From positions 62,001-126,000 of the forward strand of contig CAYQNU010000010.1 of assembly GCA_964419055.1 (NCBI GenBank): a DNA stretch of 64,000 bases. The letters are read 5' to 3'. Shown here piece by piece: positions 63,007-64,000 of this stretch (position 1 is the first letter of the stretch; each line of letters begins with the position of its first letter). A model generated the notes under the pieces. It did not search any database. It was not told where the DNA came from and was given only the letters and a program-made list of their open reading frames with translations. Source of the stretch: CAYQNU01 sp964419055. GTDB lineage: Bacteria; Bacteroidota; Bacteroidia; Flavobacteriales_D; Parvicellaceae. A program made the position numbers and the translations under genes.

Positions 63007-64000
63007 ATGTGTGGAATTTTAGGATATATAAATTTAGACGGTGAACCGTTACATCTTGAAAAAGAGATGACATTAGCTCTGGCTACATTAAACAAAAGAG
63101 GACCTGATGCTCAAATTATTAAAAAATTTGATTCTTCTATTTTAGGACACGCAAGACTTTCAATTATTGACACCTCTGATTCAGCTCATCAACCATTTAG
63201 TGATCCGTCATCCAATTACTGGCTAATATTTAATGGAGAAATTTTTAATTTTCAACAAATTAAAGATCGATTGAAGAGTTCGGGTATTGAATTTACAACA
63301 CAATCCGATACTGAAGTTCTTTTACAGCTTTTAATTCAAAAAGGGAAAGAAGCTTTGCACGAATTAAATGGTTTTTTTAGTTTTTGTTTTTATAACAAAA
63401 AAAATAACACCTATTTAATTGCACGTGACAGGTTCGGTGTAAAGCCATTAATTTATTCAATGGACGAAAAACATATTATTTTTTCCTCTGAAATAAAAGC
63501 TATTCTATCAATAAAAAAGGAAAAGAGTATTAATAAAGAAGCTCTGTCACTTTATTTTCAGCATTCATATATACCAGAGCCTTTAACCATTTTCAATTCT
63601 ATTTTCAAATTGCTCCCAGGAAATTTAATTGAAATAAAAAATGGTCACTGTCAAATCGAAAAATATTACGAATATTATCCTGCAAAAAACAAGTTTAATG
63701 GAAGTTATGAAAAAGCGCAAGAAGGAATTTACCAACTACTTTCGGATGCTGTTGAGAAAAGATTGATCAGTGATGTTCCAATTGGATCATTCTTGAGCGG
63801 TGGTGTTGACTCGAGCATCGTTAGCCTCTTGGCATCTCGACATTCTTCAAACTTGCATACTTTTTCATTGGGATTTAAGGATGAACCTTATTTTGATGAA
63901 ACCAAGTATGCTAATTTAGTAGCCAAAAAAATTCAATCGAATCACACTGTATTTTCGTTATCGAACAATGATTTACTAGAGCATTTTGAGGAAGCTCTCG
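63007..64000 (+). CDS. asnB: Asparagine synthase (glutamine-hydrolysing), 5' part only
   Basis: The first 331 codons of a class II glutamine amidotransferase/asparagine synthetase. Cys2 (MCGILGYI) is the glutaminase nucleophile; further motifs are KRGPDAQ, HARLSIID, FNGEIFNF and ARDRFGVKPLIY. The synthetase PP-loop is LSGGVDSS, starting at S264. The gene runs off the window, so the C-terminal end is unknown. The protein could make free asparagine or an amidated cell-surface or antibiotic-type product; the reading gives only the family. It is divergent from the sigma gene. Confidence 0.93.
   Translation, partial: MCGILGYINLDGEPLHLEKEMTLALATLNKRGPDAQIIKKFDSSILGHARLSIIDTSDSAHQPFSDPSSNYWLIFNGEIFNFQQIKDRLKSSGIEFTTQSDTEVLLQLLIQKGKEALHELNGFFSFCFYNKKNNTYLIARDRFGVKPLIYSMDEKHIIFSSEIKAILSIKKEKSINKEALSLYFQHSYIPEPLTIFNSIFKLLPGNLIEIKNGHCQIEKYYEYYPAKNKFNGSYEKAQEGIYQLLSDAVEKRLISDVPIGSFLSGGVDSSIVSLLASRHSSNLHTFSLGFKDEPYFDETKYANLVAKKIQSNHTVFSLSNNDLLEHFEEAL

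Noticed and set aside
1..64000. tRNA, rRNA, prophage or insertion sequence
   Set aside because: No cloverleaf, rRNA motif, transposase, integrase or terminal inverted repeats could be recognised in the intergenic regions.

Overview
The window is AT-rich DNA from a member of the Bacteroidota, most likely a Flavobacteriales-type gliding or surface-active bacterium. Evidence: type IX secretion (T9SS) cargo with type A and type B C-terminal sorting domains, three genes' worth of SprB/PorP-SprF biology, promoters of the form TTG-N19-23-TAnnTTTG, a ComEC lacking the usual C-terminal nuclease domain, and a fused CrtYcd-type lycopene cyclase. The species cannot be named from sequence reading alone. 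No rRNA, tRNA, CRISPR array, IS element or prophage was seen.

Layout. 0-17 kb: a TPR/four-GAF/PP2C signalling protein, ComEC, a degenerate ureohydrolase homologue, TopA, a small His/Cys-rich lipoprotein under a Fur-type palindrome, two unknown paired genes, a UvrD/PcrA helicase, a ParE/RelE-type toxin-antitoxin pair, a lipoprotein and a methyltransferase. 17-39 kb: a surface/gliding island. On the minus strand two units each place a type B T9SS cargo directly before a PorP/SprF protein; one cargo is a 4509-residue SprB-like protein of about 50 repeats. Facing away is a 1732-residue predicted outer-membrane barrel with 12 Ig-like repeats. 39-48 kb: housekeeping (DinB, AroA, LemA plus DUF3137, AlkD-like, sufABCD without sufS). 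48-54.6 kb: a type A T9SS cargo whose signal peptide is separated from the body by an apparent one-base deletion, and a divergent pair of a small XRE regulator overlapping a secreted PKD protein with a sharp GC change inside it. 54.6-55.1 kb: a non-coding stretch with a GC-rich hairpin element. 55-62.8 kb: holB, a photolyase and a carotenoid operon headed by an ECF sigma factor. 63 kb to the end: asparagine synthase, cut by the window edge.

How genes work together. The T9SS cargo and PorP/SprF partners would build a cell-surface adhesin system. The sigma factor, crtI, crtB, an SRPBCC protein, a CruF-like hydratase, crtZ and a lycopene cyclase form a tightly packed operon; a photolyase follows, so pigment and light-damage repair sit together. 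The intergenic DNA before the sigma gene carries two copies of the dyad TGTTTAA-N16-(T/C)TAAACA laid over the promoter's -7 and -33 boxes, which looks like a repressor operator and is the most specific regulatory signal in the window.
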